Assembly: GCA_028820325.1 (NCBI GenBank)
Contig: JAPPJO010000140.1
Coordinates: 1-33,025, forward strand
DNA length: 33,025 bases
Direction: 5' to 3'
Origin: Gammaproteobacteria bacterium
GTDB lineage: Bacteria; Gemmatimonadota; Gemmatimonadetes; Longimicrobiales; Gaopeijiaceae
Shown here: one piece after another, positions 14,970-23,070 of the stretch
Layout: every line of letters starts with the position of its first letter
How positions within the stretch are numbered: position 1 is the first letter of the stretch
Position numbers and translations under genes: made by a program
Notes under the pieces: model-generated
Seen by the model: the letters and a program-made list of their open reading frames with translations, nothing else
Database searches by the model: none
What the model was told of the DNA's origin: nothing

Positions 14970-15955
14970 TGGCGAAGTTGAGCAAGTCAAGGAAGTCAAG
15001 GAGAAACGGAGGACACGCACCGGGCAAGTCGCATCGCGAGGGCATCAGCGTCACGGAGATGGCGTCGATGTTCGCTACGGAAGCGCAGGCGGTGGAATGG
15101 TTCGAGACGTGGCTGTGGCCGACAGGCGAGATATGCTGCCTGCTGTGCGGCAGCACGAACGCATACAAGGTCAAGAGCGGAAAGCCGATGCCGTACAGGT
15201 GCCGGGACTGCAAGCGGTACTTCTCGATCAAGAGCGCGACGGCGCTGAAGGACAGCAAGCTGCCGCTCAAGAAGTGGGCATGGGCGATCTATCTGGAGAT
15301 GACGAGCCTGAAGGGTGTTTCGTCGATGAAGCTCCACAGGGATCTCGGCGTCACGCAGAAGACCGCTTGGTTCATGCTGCACCGGATCAGAGAGGCGTTT
15401 GCCGAGATCGCGACGGAGTTTGAGGGTCCGGTCGAAGTGGACGAGACGAATGTTGGCGGTAAGCGAGGCAACAAGCCGTTGAGCGTCCGCAGGGAGCTTA
15501 CCGGTCGCGGCCCGGTCGATATGGCCAAGGTGATCGGCATGAAGGACAGGAAGACGAATCGCGTGGTTGTGAAGGTGATCGACGATAAGTCAGCGGCGAG
15601 CCTTCACGCGTTCGTGAACGCGCACCGGCAGAAAGGCGCGAAGGTCTACACCGATGACGCGAGGGGCTACATCGGGCTGGACAATCACGAGAGCGTGAAC
15701 CATACGGTTGGCGAGTATGTGAGGGAGATGGCGCATACGAACGGTATCGAGTCGTTCTGGTCGATGCTCAAGCGGGGCTATACCGGCGTGTATCACCGGA
15801 TGTCGGTGAAGCACTTGGAGCGGTACGCGCTCCAGTTCGCCGGACGCCACAACGTGAGGGACATGGATACGGTGGACCAGATGCAGCATGTGATGGCCGG
15901 ATTGGTGGGTCGGCGGCTGATGTACAACGACTTGATTGAGAAGGAGGCAGCGTGA
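14969..15955 (+). CDS. IS1595-family transposase
   Basis: The 328-residue protein has the expected layout. A basic N-terminus is followed by a zinc ribbon at residues 57-81 (CLLC ... YRCRDC), a helix-turn-helix region (SSMKLHRDLGVTQKTAWFMLHRIR, about 118-141) and a DDE-type catalytic domain: PVEVDETNVGGK (D158), VYTDDARGY (D229), and HTNGIESFWSMLKRG followed by YHRMSVKHLERY, characteristic of DDE_Tnp_IS1595. It catalyses cut-and-paste or copy movement of its element. No frameshift is visible, so it may be active. Its GC content is higher than that of the GIY-YIG genes beside it. Confidence 0.92.
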   Translation: MAKLSKSRKSRRNGGHAPGKSHREGISVTEMASMFATEAQAVEWFETWLWPTGEICCLLCGSTNAYKVKSGKPMPYRCRDCKRYFSIKSATALKDSKLPLKKWAWAIYLEMTSLKGVSSMKLHRDLGVTQKTAWFMLHRIREAFAEIATEFEGPVEVDETNVGGKRGNKPLSVRRELTGRGPVDMAKVIGMKDRKTNRVVVKVIDDKSAASLHAFVNAHRQKGAKVYTDDARGYIGLDNHESVNHTVGEYVREMAHTNGIESFWSMLKRGYTGVYHRMSVKHLERYALQFAGRHNVRDMDTVDQMQHVMAGLVGRRLMYNDLIEKEAA

Positions 15956-16016
15956 GGTTAGCGGTGTTGCTGCTGCATGGCCGGAAGGCTAACGTGGCGG
16001 TGACATCGTTCCATGT

Positions 16017-16040
16017 GGAAGCCCGCTTGTCGGGTCTTCC
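16017..16040. other. Hairpin downstream of the transposase gene
   Basis: GGAAGCCCG-cttgt-CGGGTCTTCC forms a stem with one bulged base. No T-run follows it. Confidence 0.35.
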
Positions 16041-16132
16041 GCTGAATGAAATAGACTCGTGAAGGCCCGAGGGTAGCTCCCGAAGGCCGAGGTAAATAGG
16101 CGGAACCTTTCTTGCCGGATTCTTCCGCATGG

Positions 16133-16160
16133 GATGGTGTCAAAGACCCGACACCATCCT
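16133..16160 (+). terminator. Strong hairpin, possible terminator
   Basis: GGATGGTGTC and GACACCATCC pair perfectly (10 bp) around a short loop containing aaagaccc. It lies between the transposase and the lipoprotein at 16198, next to leader motif copy 3. It lacks a U-tract, so termination is uncertain. Confidence 0.4.
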
Positions 16161-16184
16161 AGCGGGACGCTAACGAAAGGCAAG
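16159..16184 (+). repeat. Leader motif copy 3 (upstream of 16198 gene)
   Basis: Reads ctagcgggac then gctaacgaaaggcaag, followed by AAAGGAG and the ATG at 16198. It matches copy 1 in CTAACGAAA..CAAG and in the preceding CGGGA. Confidence 0.55.
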
Positions 16185-16197
16185 AAAGGAGCAGGGC

Positions 16198-16653
16198 ATG
16201 AAGGAAGCGGCACTGCTTTCGTTGTTGGTGACTCCAATGGCGTGTAGCGAAGCACAGGTGTTTCCGCCATGTGTACCCCGTCCAGAAGTAGGCGTATCAT
16301 GTGGCGATGGTCCATTACCGCCCATCGAATTTGCCAGTTTCAGGGTTGTTGAGATAACGACTCGTGACATGACGGTGGAGTTATCGTCTACGGATACTGG
16401 ACAGAGAACAGTTCGTATAGGTGCTACTACGTCCGCGACGTATCCACCGGGCGATGTTGTTTCAGTATGGGCTGGCGCTTTTCGCAGACCGGAAAACTGC
16501 GGTACGTTTCGCTGTGTACCAATACCTACGTGGACGATACGTGCGCTCATCCCAGTAACGGTGGAGTTACGTCGGTTTGTTTCCGTTAGGGCGGGTTCTT
16601 CGCATATCTTGTGTGAGAAAGAAGGGACGACATATGACTGCGCGTTACAGTAA
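16198..16653 (+). CDS. Small secreted protein, possible lipoprotein
   Basis: The 151-residue ORF starts at ATG 16198 after a good AAAGGAG. The N-terminus (KEAALLSLLVTPMAC) resembles a short signal sequence with a cysteine at position 16, although the lipobox P-M-A-C is not canonical. The mature part contains six further cysteines (VFPPC, VSCGDG, ENCGTFRC, ILCEKE, YDCALQ) and beta-rich stretches (FRVVEITTRDMTVELSS), suggesting a disulfide-stabilised extracellular fold. No family was recognised. It overlaps the next lipoprotein gene by 20 bp. Confidence 0.6.
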   Translation: MKEAALLSLLVTPMACSEAQVFPPCVPRPEVGVSCGDGPLPPIEFASFRVVEITTRDMTVELSSTDTGQRTVRIGATTSATYPPGDVVSVWAGAFRRPENCGTFRCVPIPTWTIRALIPVTVELRRFVSVRAGSSHILCEKEGTTYDCALQ

Positions 16654-17128
16654 GACTATCGTCGTAACACTACTTCTCTTCGGTTGTGGGGAAAATGCGA
16701 CATCGCCCTCGTCTCCGCATGATGAGCAAGGACTGCCGAGGTTGGAGATCACGAGTCGCAGCGAGGTTGGAGCATGGCGCAACACGTATGCTCAGATCGA
16801 TTTGACGCTATCCGGCAGAGACACGGCGGACACGAAGTATCCCGTGGAATTCGCCATCATGTCGGACGGCGGTGATACGTTGTATCGTAGGCCCGAGCCT
16901 TTGGACATTCGGACGTGGAGGCTGCGGCTGATTGAGAACATCGGCAGCCCCGAGCCGGGCTGGCGCACGGGGACGGATATCGGGCGGAGCATCGGCAGAA
17001 TGGCGATGGGACCGTGGCGGATCGCGGTCGACACGATCCCGCGTGGCTGGTTCCATGCATGGTTCGACATGCACGGTAGGCGTGTGGCGAAGGACAGCGT
17101 ACGTGTCCGCATCAGAATGATGAATTGA
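16634..17128 (+). CDS. Lipoprotein of unknown function
   Basis: ATG 16634, preceded by AAGAAGGGA, starts a clear lipoprotein signal peptide (TARYSKTIVVTLLLFGC, lipobox L-F-G-C); an open frame reaching up to 16577 is not needed. The 164-residue product has a Ser/Pro linker after the cysteine and a beta-rich domain with AQIDLTLSGRDTADTKYPVEFAI and RWRIAVDTIPRGWFHAWF-like stretches. No family is assigned. It overlaps the end of the previous gene and is followed 8 bp later by the 61-codon ORF, so 16198-17322 is probably one operon. Confidence 0.65.
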   Translation: MTARYSKTIVVTLLLFGCGENATSPSSPHDEQGLPRLEITSRSEVGAWRNTYAQIDLTLSGRDTADTKYPVEFAIMSDGGDTLYRRPEPLDIRTWRLRLIENIGSPEPGWRTGTDIGRSIGRMAMGPWRIAVDTIPRGWFHAWFDMHGRRVAKDSVRVRIRMMN

Positions 17129-17136
17129 GGTAACGG

Positions 17137-17322
17137 ATGGGACGAGGAAGCAGAGACTGCGGCGAGGCGCAGCAAAGCAACGAGCCGTTCGACGTGCAGG
17201 CGGTGAACCCGCGCTACAAGGGCGCGTGGATGTCGGACGTTGCGCTGGCGCTCATGCGCCCGAAGAACGCAAAGGTAGCGGCGATCATCGAGGCTCGTCG
17301 TGACGACCGGGAAGAGATTTGA
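17137..17322 (+). CDS. Small cytoplasmic protein with 'VNPRYKGA' motif
   Basis: The 61-residue ORF has GAGGTAACGG before its ATG. After an N-terminal charged arm it reads FDVQAVNPRYKGAWMSDVALALMRPK, a short motif I recall from small bacterial orphan proteins ('NPRY.GA....VA.ALL'), though no function is known. The C-terminus is charged (EARRDDREEI). Ten bases separate it from the HEPN-like gene. Confidence 0.5.
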   Translation: MGRGSRDCGEAQQSNEPFDVQAVNPRYKGAWMSDVALALMRPKNAKVAAIIEARRDDREEI

Positions 17323-17331
17323 GTTACTACG

Positions 17332-18213
17332 GTGCCACTAGAAACAGCATCCATATGGGCTGAACTAAGGCTGGCTCTTGATGAACTGAACAAGCCTTTG
17401 GCTGACGCTAATGGTGGTCTGATCGCGGCAATCGACGCAGCCGATTTAGGTTCAGAGTCTGAAAAGGGCGCTTTGGACGCATTGCCGTTTGGAGAATTCT
17501 CTTCAGCATATTTTAGTGCCGCGATGAGAGCGAACACTAGGTTTGCTCACGAAGCAATTGAAAAAGGCTTAAAGGCGATTCTACTAGGCAACGGTTTGTC
17601 TCCGAAACGTGTGCGCTCTCGCGGTCATGGGCTAGATTCACTGTTAGAGGATGTCGAGCGACATGATCCGACTGCATTCAATGAACTGGAGCGGTGTTTC
17701 GGCGGTGCAATCCAATACTTAAAAAACGTCACCAACATCCAACATAACCCAAACATACTAGAGTATTTTCGCGAGCATGGAAAGACTGAAGTATTTGTGG
17801 TGAGCCGGTACGCAAGTATTGAGCAGAGGAAACCAGCTTGGGGAATGATCGGTTTTGTGTACATGGAAATCATACACACGCTATCGTTGCTAGTCTGCGG
17901 TTTGACTCCAAGAGATATCAACCGCCGCATTGAAATAGCGGCGACGAAGGCGGTATTGGCCGAGAGTAATCGTGATCCGGCGTGGGATGCCGATGAGTGG
18001 ATAGGTCAGGAGCTTGTTCGCCCGCGACTGGAAGTCGTTGAAAACCTAAAGAACAACTGGGTTCTCCGTGCTGCGCTACGGAGATGCGCGAAAGAGTATA
18101 AACACAGAGATTGGGGGATTTGGTCTTGGGCGGATCATGTCAGGCGGAACTACATTGGTACAAGAAGGACGCGACTCAAAGGTGACGAAGCTGCGGTCAA
18201 GACACATATATAA
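17332..18213 (+). CDS. HEPN-domain-like protein
   Basis: The 293-residue ORF starts at GTG 17332. Residues about 60-110 read SAAMRANTRFAHEAIEKGLKAILLGNG and RSRGHGLDSLLEDVE, which match the HEPN layout: a helix with E-K-x-L-K-A-x-L, then a G-H-x-L-x-x-L-L helix. The RNase-type R-x4-H motif is not clearly present, since the residue five before the His is Val. Another helical part follows (residues 160-290) with MEIIHTLSLLVCGL and IWSWADHVRRNYIG. HEPN proteins often serve in toxin-antitoxin and RNA-based defence. The gene is AT-rich and ends exactly where GC-rich coding of a truncated protease resumes. Confidence 0.55.
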   Translation: MPLETASIWAELRLALDELNKPLADANGGLIAAIDAADLGSESEKGALDALPFGEFSSAYFSAAMRANTRFAHEAIEKGLKAILLGNGLSPKRVRSRGHGLDSLLEDVERHDPTAFNELERCFGGAIQYLKNVTNIQHNPNILEYFREHGKTEVFVVSRYASIEQRKPAWGMIGFVYMEIIHTLSLLVCGLTPRDINRRIEIAATKAVLAESNRDPAWDADEWIGQELVRPRLEVVENLKNNWVLRAALRRCAKEYKHRDWGIWSWADHVRRNYIGTRRTRLKGDEAAVKTHI

Positions 18214-18723
18214 GCCCCCTTCTTCCCGGCTGGCGGTGGTCGAGAGGCTCCGGCGCTCGACCCCGGCGGCGGGTACGTGGTGATGGGTGGGTTCCCCAGC
18301 CAGGGGCTGGCACGCCACGAGATCGGCCACCTCCTCGGGTTGGTTCATTGGCGGTCGGAGGAGGGTCTCGCCACCTCGGACTGCAAGTACTTCACAGGTC
18401 CGCACGCGGTGGAGGCCTTTCGCGCCGGTGGGGGAGATCCCGACCTGCCCGGCGTGCCCATTCAAACAAACTGCGGGTCGCATTGGCACGAGGCCATCGT
18501 GAATTACGAACTCATGGGTCCCTTCGGCGGTTGGGATGCCAATTCGATCTCCCTGGGCGCCCTGGTGGACGCAGGCTACACGGTGGACTTGTCGAAGGCG
18601 CTGCCCTGGCCTCGGGGTTCCGGTGCCGCCAGACAAGCGGTGGCCGCGGAGGTCCGCCGGGACATTGTGCTGGGCGAGCCGCGCATCTTCGTCGAGCGCA
18701 GGCCGCGGAGACCGCCCCGCTGA
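18214..18723 (+). pseudogene. 5'-truncated leishmanolysin-like zinc metalloprotease
   Basis: Coding begins directly after the HEPN-gene stop (TAA 18211-18213) and stays open in that frame, so no native N-terminus, signal peptide or own start is visible; the first plausible internal starts are GTG 18277 and ATG 18283. At 18316-18351 it has H-E-I-G-H-L-L-G-L-V-H-W, the HExxHxxGxxH metzincin zinc site. It is followed by FTGPHAVEAFRAGGGDPDLPGVPIQTN and GSHWHEAIVNYELM, where the Met-turn and third zinc environment of the M8 leishmanolysin family are found. About 170 residues remain of a protein usually several times longer. The break is probably the right boundary of the AT-rich island. Confidence 0.7.
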
Positions 18724-18732
18724 TCGGGGGGC

Positions 18733-20880
18733 CTACGGCATCATCGCGGCCACGGCCCGCATCCGCTCGGCCAGGTTCCGCACGGCGCCGATGTAGACGC
18801 GCTCCCAGCCGGGCAGGTCGGCCCGGTCGTCGGTCTCGATCTCGTAGCGGAGGCCCGGCAGCATCCACGAGGCGTAGCCGCTGAACGGGTCCGGCGAGAC
18901 GTAGATCGAGCGGCTCCACGGCCGGCCCTGCAGTCCCCGGTCGTTCAGCCACGCCTTCTCGAGTCCGATCAGCGCCCGGTTCACGGCCTCGGCCCGCGCC
19001 GCGTCCACCTCCCCGGAGGCGAGCCAGCGCTCGCGCGCCGCCACCAGAACCGCGGCGGCCTCGTCCAGCGCCCGCGTGGTGTCGACGAGCCGCGACAGGT
19101 CGACCTTCAGGCCGCGCTGGGCCGCGATCTCGTACAGCGTCTCGACATGGGTGCGCGTGTCGGTCGCGTAGCGGACGACGTCGTAGGGGAGCACGTCGGC
19201 GTTGGCGAAGCGGAGCGCGAGGATCCCGTCGGCCCGGGCGATCATCGGCCCGTGCACGAACGTGCTGTCTCCGAAGCGCTCGTACCACGCGAAGTTGTCG
19301 TAGTTGGAGTGGTAGACGCCGCCGGGGTTGCCGGATGAGAGCGAGCCGGACGGCACGCCCGCGTGGGTGTAGAAGCCGACGTGGTCGGAGCCGCCGCCGA
19401 GGTTGCCGAGGCCGGGTTCCGCCGCCCCCTCGCCCGCGCGCTCCAGCCACCAGTCGTACAGCGGTTCGCCGGTGCCGGGATACGTCACCGCCTTTGTGGC
19501 CTCGATGATCTGCCCCTTGAGCGACGGAGAGGAGGAGCTGCCGAAGTTGGCGCCGGACACGGCGGCGTCGGCGTTGATGTAGGCGATCGCGTTCGCTTCC
19601 AGCGCCTCGCGGAACTCCTCGACCCACTCGGTCGACCCGATGATGCCGTACTCCTCCGCGTCCCAGTGCGCGATCATGATCGAGCGGCGCGGCCGGCACT
19701 CGTCGTCCCGCGACAGCTCGCCCAGCGCCTCGGCGAGGGTCAGCAGCATCGCGGTGCCGCCGTTCGGGTCGATGGCGCCGAAGCCCCACGGGTCGTAGTG
19801 CGCGCCCAGGATGAACCACTCGTCCGGGAACTCGCTGCCGCGCACGGTGCCCACGACGTTGGTCGCGCGGGTCAACTTCATGGGCTGGTTGACGCGCACG
19901 CGCACCGTGAGGTCGGGGCCGCCCTCGACGCGGTAGTCCACCTCCATCCCCGCCGCCCAGCCGGGCGGAACCTCGGGGCCGGTCATGCGGGACAGGACCT
20001 CCGTGGCGGCCTCGTAGCCGATGGGCAGGACGGGGATGTTGTGCAGCGGCACTTCGGACGGGTCGAGGCGCTCCACCTGCCGGTCGCCGTCCACGGGCAG
20101 TGCGGGTTCGAACGGCGTGAGCGGGTCGCCGGTCCAGGGGAGCGTGAGGACGGAGCCGCGCTGGATGGTCTCCCCGTTCATCATCGGGCCTTCGGGGTAG
20201 GCGTCGAGTCCCGAGAAACCGGGATCGTTGAACATGACGACGCCCACCGCCCCGCGCTCCTCGGCGAACTTCACCTTGTAGCCGCGGAAGTTTCCGCCGT
20301 AGCGGGCGATCACGACCTTGCCGGCCAGCGACACGCCCATCTCGTCCAGCGCCAGGTAGTCCTCGCGGCGGCCGTAGTTGGCGTAGACGACCTCGCCGGT
20401 GACGTCGCCCGAGCCCGAGAAGGCGTTCCACCCGTTGAGCAGGTCGGGGTGGTCGGAGAAGCGGTCCTCGGCGAGCGCGGGTTCGCGGTTGGAGAGCTGC
20501 ATCGCGACCGGCGTCACGATGTGCACCTCGACATCGTCGGTCAGCTCCGGCAGGTAGACGTCGTAGGGGTGGCGGCTCACCGCCAGCCCCGCCTGCTCCA
20601 TGGCCCGGGCGAGGTATTCGCCGACCCGCACCTGGGCCTCCGACCCCGCCGGGTGCGGGTTCTCGGTGATCGTGCGCAGGTGCTCGCGGAACGACTCGGC
20701 GCGGGGCAGATCCAGGAAACGGGCCTCGCAGGTGAGCTGCGTGGCGGCGCGGGCCGCGGTGAAGCCGGTCAGCGCGGGCTCCTGGGCGGCCGCGGGAGCG
20801 GGAGCGGAACCGGCCGCAAGCACGGCGGCGACGAGCAGCGGGACAGCCGCGCGAGCGGGGGCGAGGGACGCTGGCATCAT
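18733..20880 (-). CDS. Secreted M28 (glutamate carboxypeptidase II-like) metallopeptidase
   Basis: The 715-residue protein has a signal peptide (to about residue 33, ending AAAQ) and then the three-part architecture of PSMA/GCPII: an N-terminal part with GSEAQVRVGEYL, a PA domain at about 150-310 (GEVVYANYGRREDY, LAGKVVIARYGG), and the M28 catalytic domain. Zinc ligands fit GAHYDP (H361), AIDPNGG (D371), HWDAEEYG (E409/E410), INADAA (D438) and VYHSNYD (H524). A C-terminal helical TFR-dimerisation-like region follows. The family cleaves N- or C-terminal acidic residues from peptides, so it probably degrades peptides outside the cytoplasm. It sits 16 bp downstream of the decarboxylase gene, which suggests one transcript. 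Confidence 0.92.
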   Translation of the reverse strand: MMPASLAPARAAVPLLVAAVLAAGSAPAPAAAQEPALTGFTAARAATQLTCEARFLDLPRAESFREHLRTITENPHPAGSEAQVRVGEYLARAMEQAGLAVSRHPYDVYLPELTDDVEVHIVTPVAMQLSNREPALAEDRFSDHPDLLNGWNAFSGSGDVTGEVVYANYGRREDYLALDEMGVSLAGKVVIARYGGNFRGYKVKFAEERGAVGVVMFNDPGFSGLDAYPEGPMMNGETIQRGSVLTLPWTGDPLTPFEPALPVDGDRQVERLDPSEVPLHNIPVLPIGYEAATEVLSRMTGPEVPPGWAAGMEVDYRVEGGPDLTVRVRVNQPMKLTRATNVVGTVRGSEFPDEWFILGAHYDPWGFGAIDPNGGTAMLLTLAEALGELSRDDECRPRRSIMIAHWDAEEYGIIGSTEWVEEFREALEANAIAYINADAAVSGANFGSSSSPSLKGQIIEATKAVTYPGTGEPLYDWWLERAGEGAAEPGLGNLGGGSDHVGFYTHAGVPSGSLSSGNPGGVYHSNYDNFAWYERFGDSTFVHGPMIARADGILALRFANADVLPYDVVRYATDTRTHVETLYEIAAQRGLKVDLSRLVDTTRALDEAAAVLVAARERWLASGEVDAARAEAVNRALIGLEKAWLNDRGLQGRPWSRSIYVSPDPFSGYASWMLPGLRYEIETDDRADLPGWERVYIGAVRNLAERMRAVAAMMP

Positions 20881-20896
20881 GGGGATCTCCTGTCTG

Positions 20897-22369
20897 CTAC
20901 AGCTTGTCGAGGGCCTCCCGGCCGAAGCGCTCCGTCGCCTCCAGCACGGCCCGCACGTCGTCCCACGTCGTGTTGTAGTTCACGATGCACACCCGGAGCG
21001 CGAACTTGCCCGACACGACGGCGGAGGACACGAACGCCGGGTCCTCCCAGAACAGGCGCGCGAGCACCTCCCGGTTCAGTTCGTCCAGGGTTTCCTCCGC
21101 GATCTCCGCGCCGGCCGGCCGGAACCGGAAGCACACGATGCTCAGCGTCGCCGGGCTCAGACACTCGAGCATGGGGCTCGCGTCGATGTAGGCTTCCGCG
21201 CGGGCCGCCAGGTCCAGCCCGTTCGCGATGCTGTCCCGGAACGCGGCCATCCCGAACGTCTGCACGGACATCCAGATCTTGAGCGCGCGGGCCGACCGGC
21301 TCATCTGCAGCCCCCGGTCCGTCAGGTTCGGGTGGCCCGACCCCCACAGGGAGTCCTGGAGGAAGGTCGGCTGCACCCCGAACGGCTCCTCGAGCGTCGA
21401 TACGTCCCGCACGAGCAGACAGCCGACCTCGTAGGGCTGGAAGAACCACTTGTGCGCGTCGAGCCCGACGGAATCCGCCCGCTCGATGCCGCTGAGGAGC
21501 TTCCGGCCGCGTTCGGTCACGACGGCGAACCCGCCGTACGCGGCGTCGATGTGGAACCAGATGTCCTCCGCCGCGCAGAAGTCGGCCAGCTCCGGCAGCG
21601 GGTCGATGGCGCCGGTCGCGGTGGCGCCGGCGTTCGCGCACACCGCGATGGGGTTTCGCCCGGCCGCGCGGTCCTCCGCCACCATGCGCGCGAGCGCGTC
21701 GAGGTCGATGCGGGAGCGGCCGTCGCTCGGCACGATGCGGGCGTGATCCGGACGGATGCCCGCGATCTTCACGGCCCGGACGTGGGCGGGGTGGCTCTGG
21801 TCGCTCATGTACACGGTGGCGCGCTCCGGATAGCCCGCGGCCTCCCGCGCGGCCACGAGCGCGTCCAGGCTCGCGGCGGACCCCCCGCTCGTGAGCAGGC
21901 CGCCCGCCGTCTCCGGCATGCCGAGCCAGCGCCGGAACCACTCGATGACGACGCATTCGAGCTGGCTCGGGCCGCTCCCCACCAGCCAGTTGCACGCGTT
22001 GAGGTTGTACCCGGAGGCGAGGAAGTCGGCGACGACGCCGGGCCACGTGGGAGAGGAGGGGATGAAGCCGAAGCAGCCGGGATGATCGAGGCGCAGGGCG
22101 AGGTTCAGGACATCGCGGACGGCCCGCTCCATGACGTCGGCCGCCGCCTGCCCCTCCTCCGGCGGATCCTCCATGAGCCGCTCTTCGAGCGCATCGCGGA
22201 ACTCCCCGTCCCACGCCCCCTCCCCGGCCAGCTCCCCCCGCCGCCGCACGAGGATCTCGGCCGCCTCCCGCGCCAGCTCGAGCATGGCCTCGGGAGACAT
22301 CTCGAGCTTGTCGGCAACCGCAAGATCGGAGGTCGTATCCGGCACTGTGTCGTGTCTCATGCCCGCCAT
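20897..22369 (-). CDS. PLP-dependent aromatic-L-amino-acid/glutamate-type decarboxylase
   Basis: This group II PLP decarboxylase, about 490 residues long, has all signature segments: NWLVGSGPSQLE, GLLTSGGSAASLDALVAAR, CANAGATATGAIDP, IWFHIDAAYGGFAVV (the His stacking on PLP and the Asp binding the ring nitrogen) and GLDAHKWFFQPYEVG with the PLP-binding lysine. The C-terminal domain follows (LNREVLARLFWEDPAFVSS). Such enzymes remove CO2 from aromatic or acidic amino acids to give amines; the substrate cannot be read from the sequence. I place the start at ATG 22369; ATG 22360 is also possible and an open frame extends to 22423. Pairing with the downstream peptidase suggests peptide-to-amine catabolism. 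Confidence 0.9.
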   Translation of the reverse strand: MAGMRHDTVPDTTSDLAVADKLEMSPEAMLELAREAAEILVRRRGELAGEGAWDGEFRDALEERLMEDPPEEGQAAADVMERAVRDVLNLALRLDHPGCFGFIPSSPTWPGVVADFLASGYNLNACNWLVGSGPSQLECVVIEWFRRWLGMPETAGGLLTSGGSAASLDALVAAREAAGYPERATVYMSDQSHPAHVRAVKIAGIRPDHARIVPSDGRSRIDLDALARMVAEDRAAGRNPIAVCANAGATATGAIDPLPELADFCAAEDIWFHIDAAYGGFAVVTERGRKLLSGIERADSVGLDAHKWFFQPYEVGCLLVRDVSTLEEPFGVQPTFLQDSLWGSGHPNLTDRGLQMSRSARALKIWMSVQTFGMAAFRDSIANGLDLAARAEAYIDASPMLECLSPATLSIVCFRFRPAGAEIAEETLDELNREVLARLFWEDPAFVSSAVVSGKFALRVCIVNYNTTWDDVRAVLEATERFGREALDKL

Positions 22370-22728
22370 CGTGAAACCCGCCGCGAGAACCCGCCACCCC
22401 CTTCCATGGGTGCGCGGCCACAACGGAACCCGCCGCTACGCCGTCGGCAACCCCCGATGGGGTCAGTGCGTCGCGGGATTCGGATTCAGGATACTGTCAA
22501 GATCTCGTGCGCCGTGAATTATGGCTGCGGGCCCGTCCGTCACACGGCCCTCGGCCACGTCGTGAAGGGCGGTGTCGGCAAGTTGGCGGAAGTGCGCTCA
22601 AACGCGGTCCACGTCCTCGAGTTTGTGGCAACAATTGCTACATGCCGGCACATGACCTCACGCCTTGTGTGCTGGGCTCGACCTGCCTATCGTCATGCAA
22701 CATAACTTTTCTGTATTGGCGAGGAACC
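22370..22728. other. Divergent intergenic region before the PadR operon
   Basis: No gene is apparent in these 359 bp. It holds an imperfect inverted repeat GTGGCAA-caa-TTGCTAC at 22625-22641 and AT-rich sequence (ataacttttctgtatt) just before the PadR start. Either could be the operator or promoter of the PadR operon. Confidence 0.4.
22625..22641. promoter_or_regulatory. Candidate operator (inverted repeat) upstream of padR gene
   Basis: Arms gtggcaa and ttgctac agree at 6 of 7 positions around a 3-nt centre. PadR regulators bind such palindromes near their own promoters; here it lies about 90 bp upstream of the start. Confidence 0.35.
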
Positions 22729-23070
22729 GTGTCTCCACAAGCGATGCTGAGCAGCCTTGAGCACCTGGTGATCGCGGCGGCCCTTCGGCTGCCGGACGCC
22801 TACGGCGCCGCGATCGTGACGGAGATCGAGTCTCAGACCGGGCGCACCGTGCCGGCGGGCTCCCTCTACGTCACGCTCGATCGGTTGCAGCGCCGGGGTC
22901 TCGTGGCGACCTACGCCGGAGAGCCCGTGCCCGGTCGGGGCGGGAGGCCCAGGCGAATCGTCGAAGTCACGGTGGACGGCATGGCCGCCATCGCGCGCTA
23001 CCGTGAGGCATGCCTGCGCATGTGGAGCGGAATCGAGCGCGACTTGGGCGATGCGGTGGGTGCCCGTTGA
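22729..23070 (+). CDS. PadR family transcriptional regulator
   Basis: The frame is open from 22507, but PadR similarity begins at SPQAMLSSLEHLVIAAALRL, so GTG 22729, a few bases after GAGGAA, is chosen (113 residues); ATG 22744 is an alternative. The winged-helix domain has DAYGAAIVTEIESQTG, VPAGSLYVTLDRLQRRGLVATY and the wing PGRGGRPRRIVEVT. PadR proteins repress neighbouring membrane or export genes and respond to small molecules. The stop codon overlaps the next gene's TTG, so the regulator is coupled to the prefix-domain membrane protein. Confidence 0.85.
   Translation: MSPQAMLSSLEHLVIAAALRLPDAYGAAIVTEIESQTGRTVPAGSLYVTLDRLQRRGLVATYAGEPVPGRGGRPRRIVEVTVDGMAAIARYREACLRMWSGIERDLGDAVGAR

Larger units (their letters stand above)
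14875..16184 (+). mobile_element. Candidate IS1595-family insertion sequence
   Basis: The transposase gene lies between two inverted sequences: the left end, read inwards, is CTTGtaTTTCGTTAG then tatTCCCGtag, and the right end (reverse complement) is CTTGccTTTCGTTAG then cgTCCCGctag. The length of about 1.3 kb suits the family. However, no 8-bp target duplication flanks these ends, and the same motif lies close to two other gene starts, so the limits could instead reflect shared leaders. Confidence 0.4.

Noticed and set aside
14867..16192. 8-bp target-site duplication for the IS1595 element
   Set aside because: Flanks of the proposed ends (tcggaaat and aaaggagc) do not match, so the element ends stay tentative.
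18512..20431. Long reverse-strand ORF (639 codons) over the M28 peptidase
   Set aside because: It lies in another frame of the clearly conserved peptidase gene; the translation is Arg/Gly-rich with no motif, as expected for a GC-rich shadow frame.
19363..22705. Two long forward-strand ORFs (639 and 701 codons) opposite the peptidase and decarboxylase
   Set aside because: Antisense shadows of high-GC genes; the real genes have complete catalytic motifs on the other strand.
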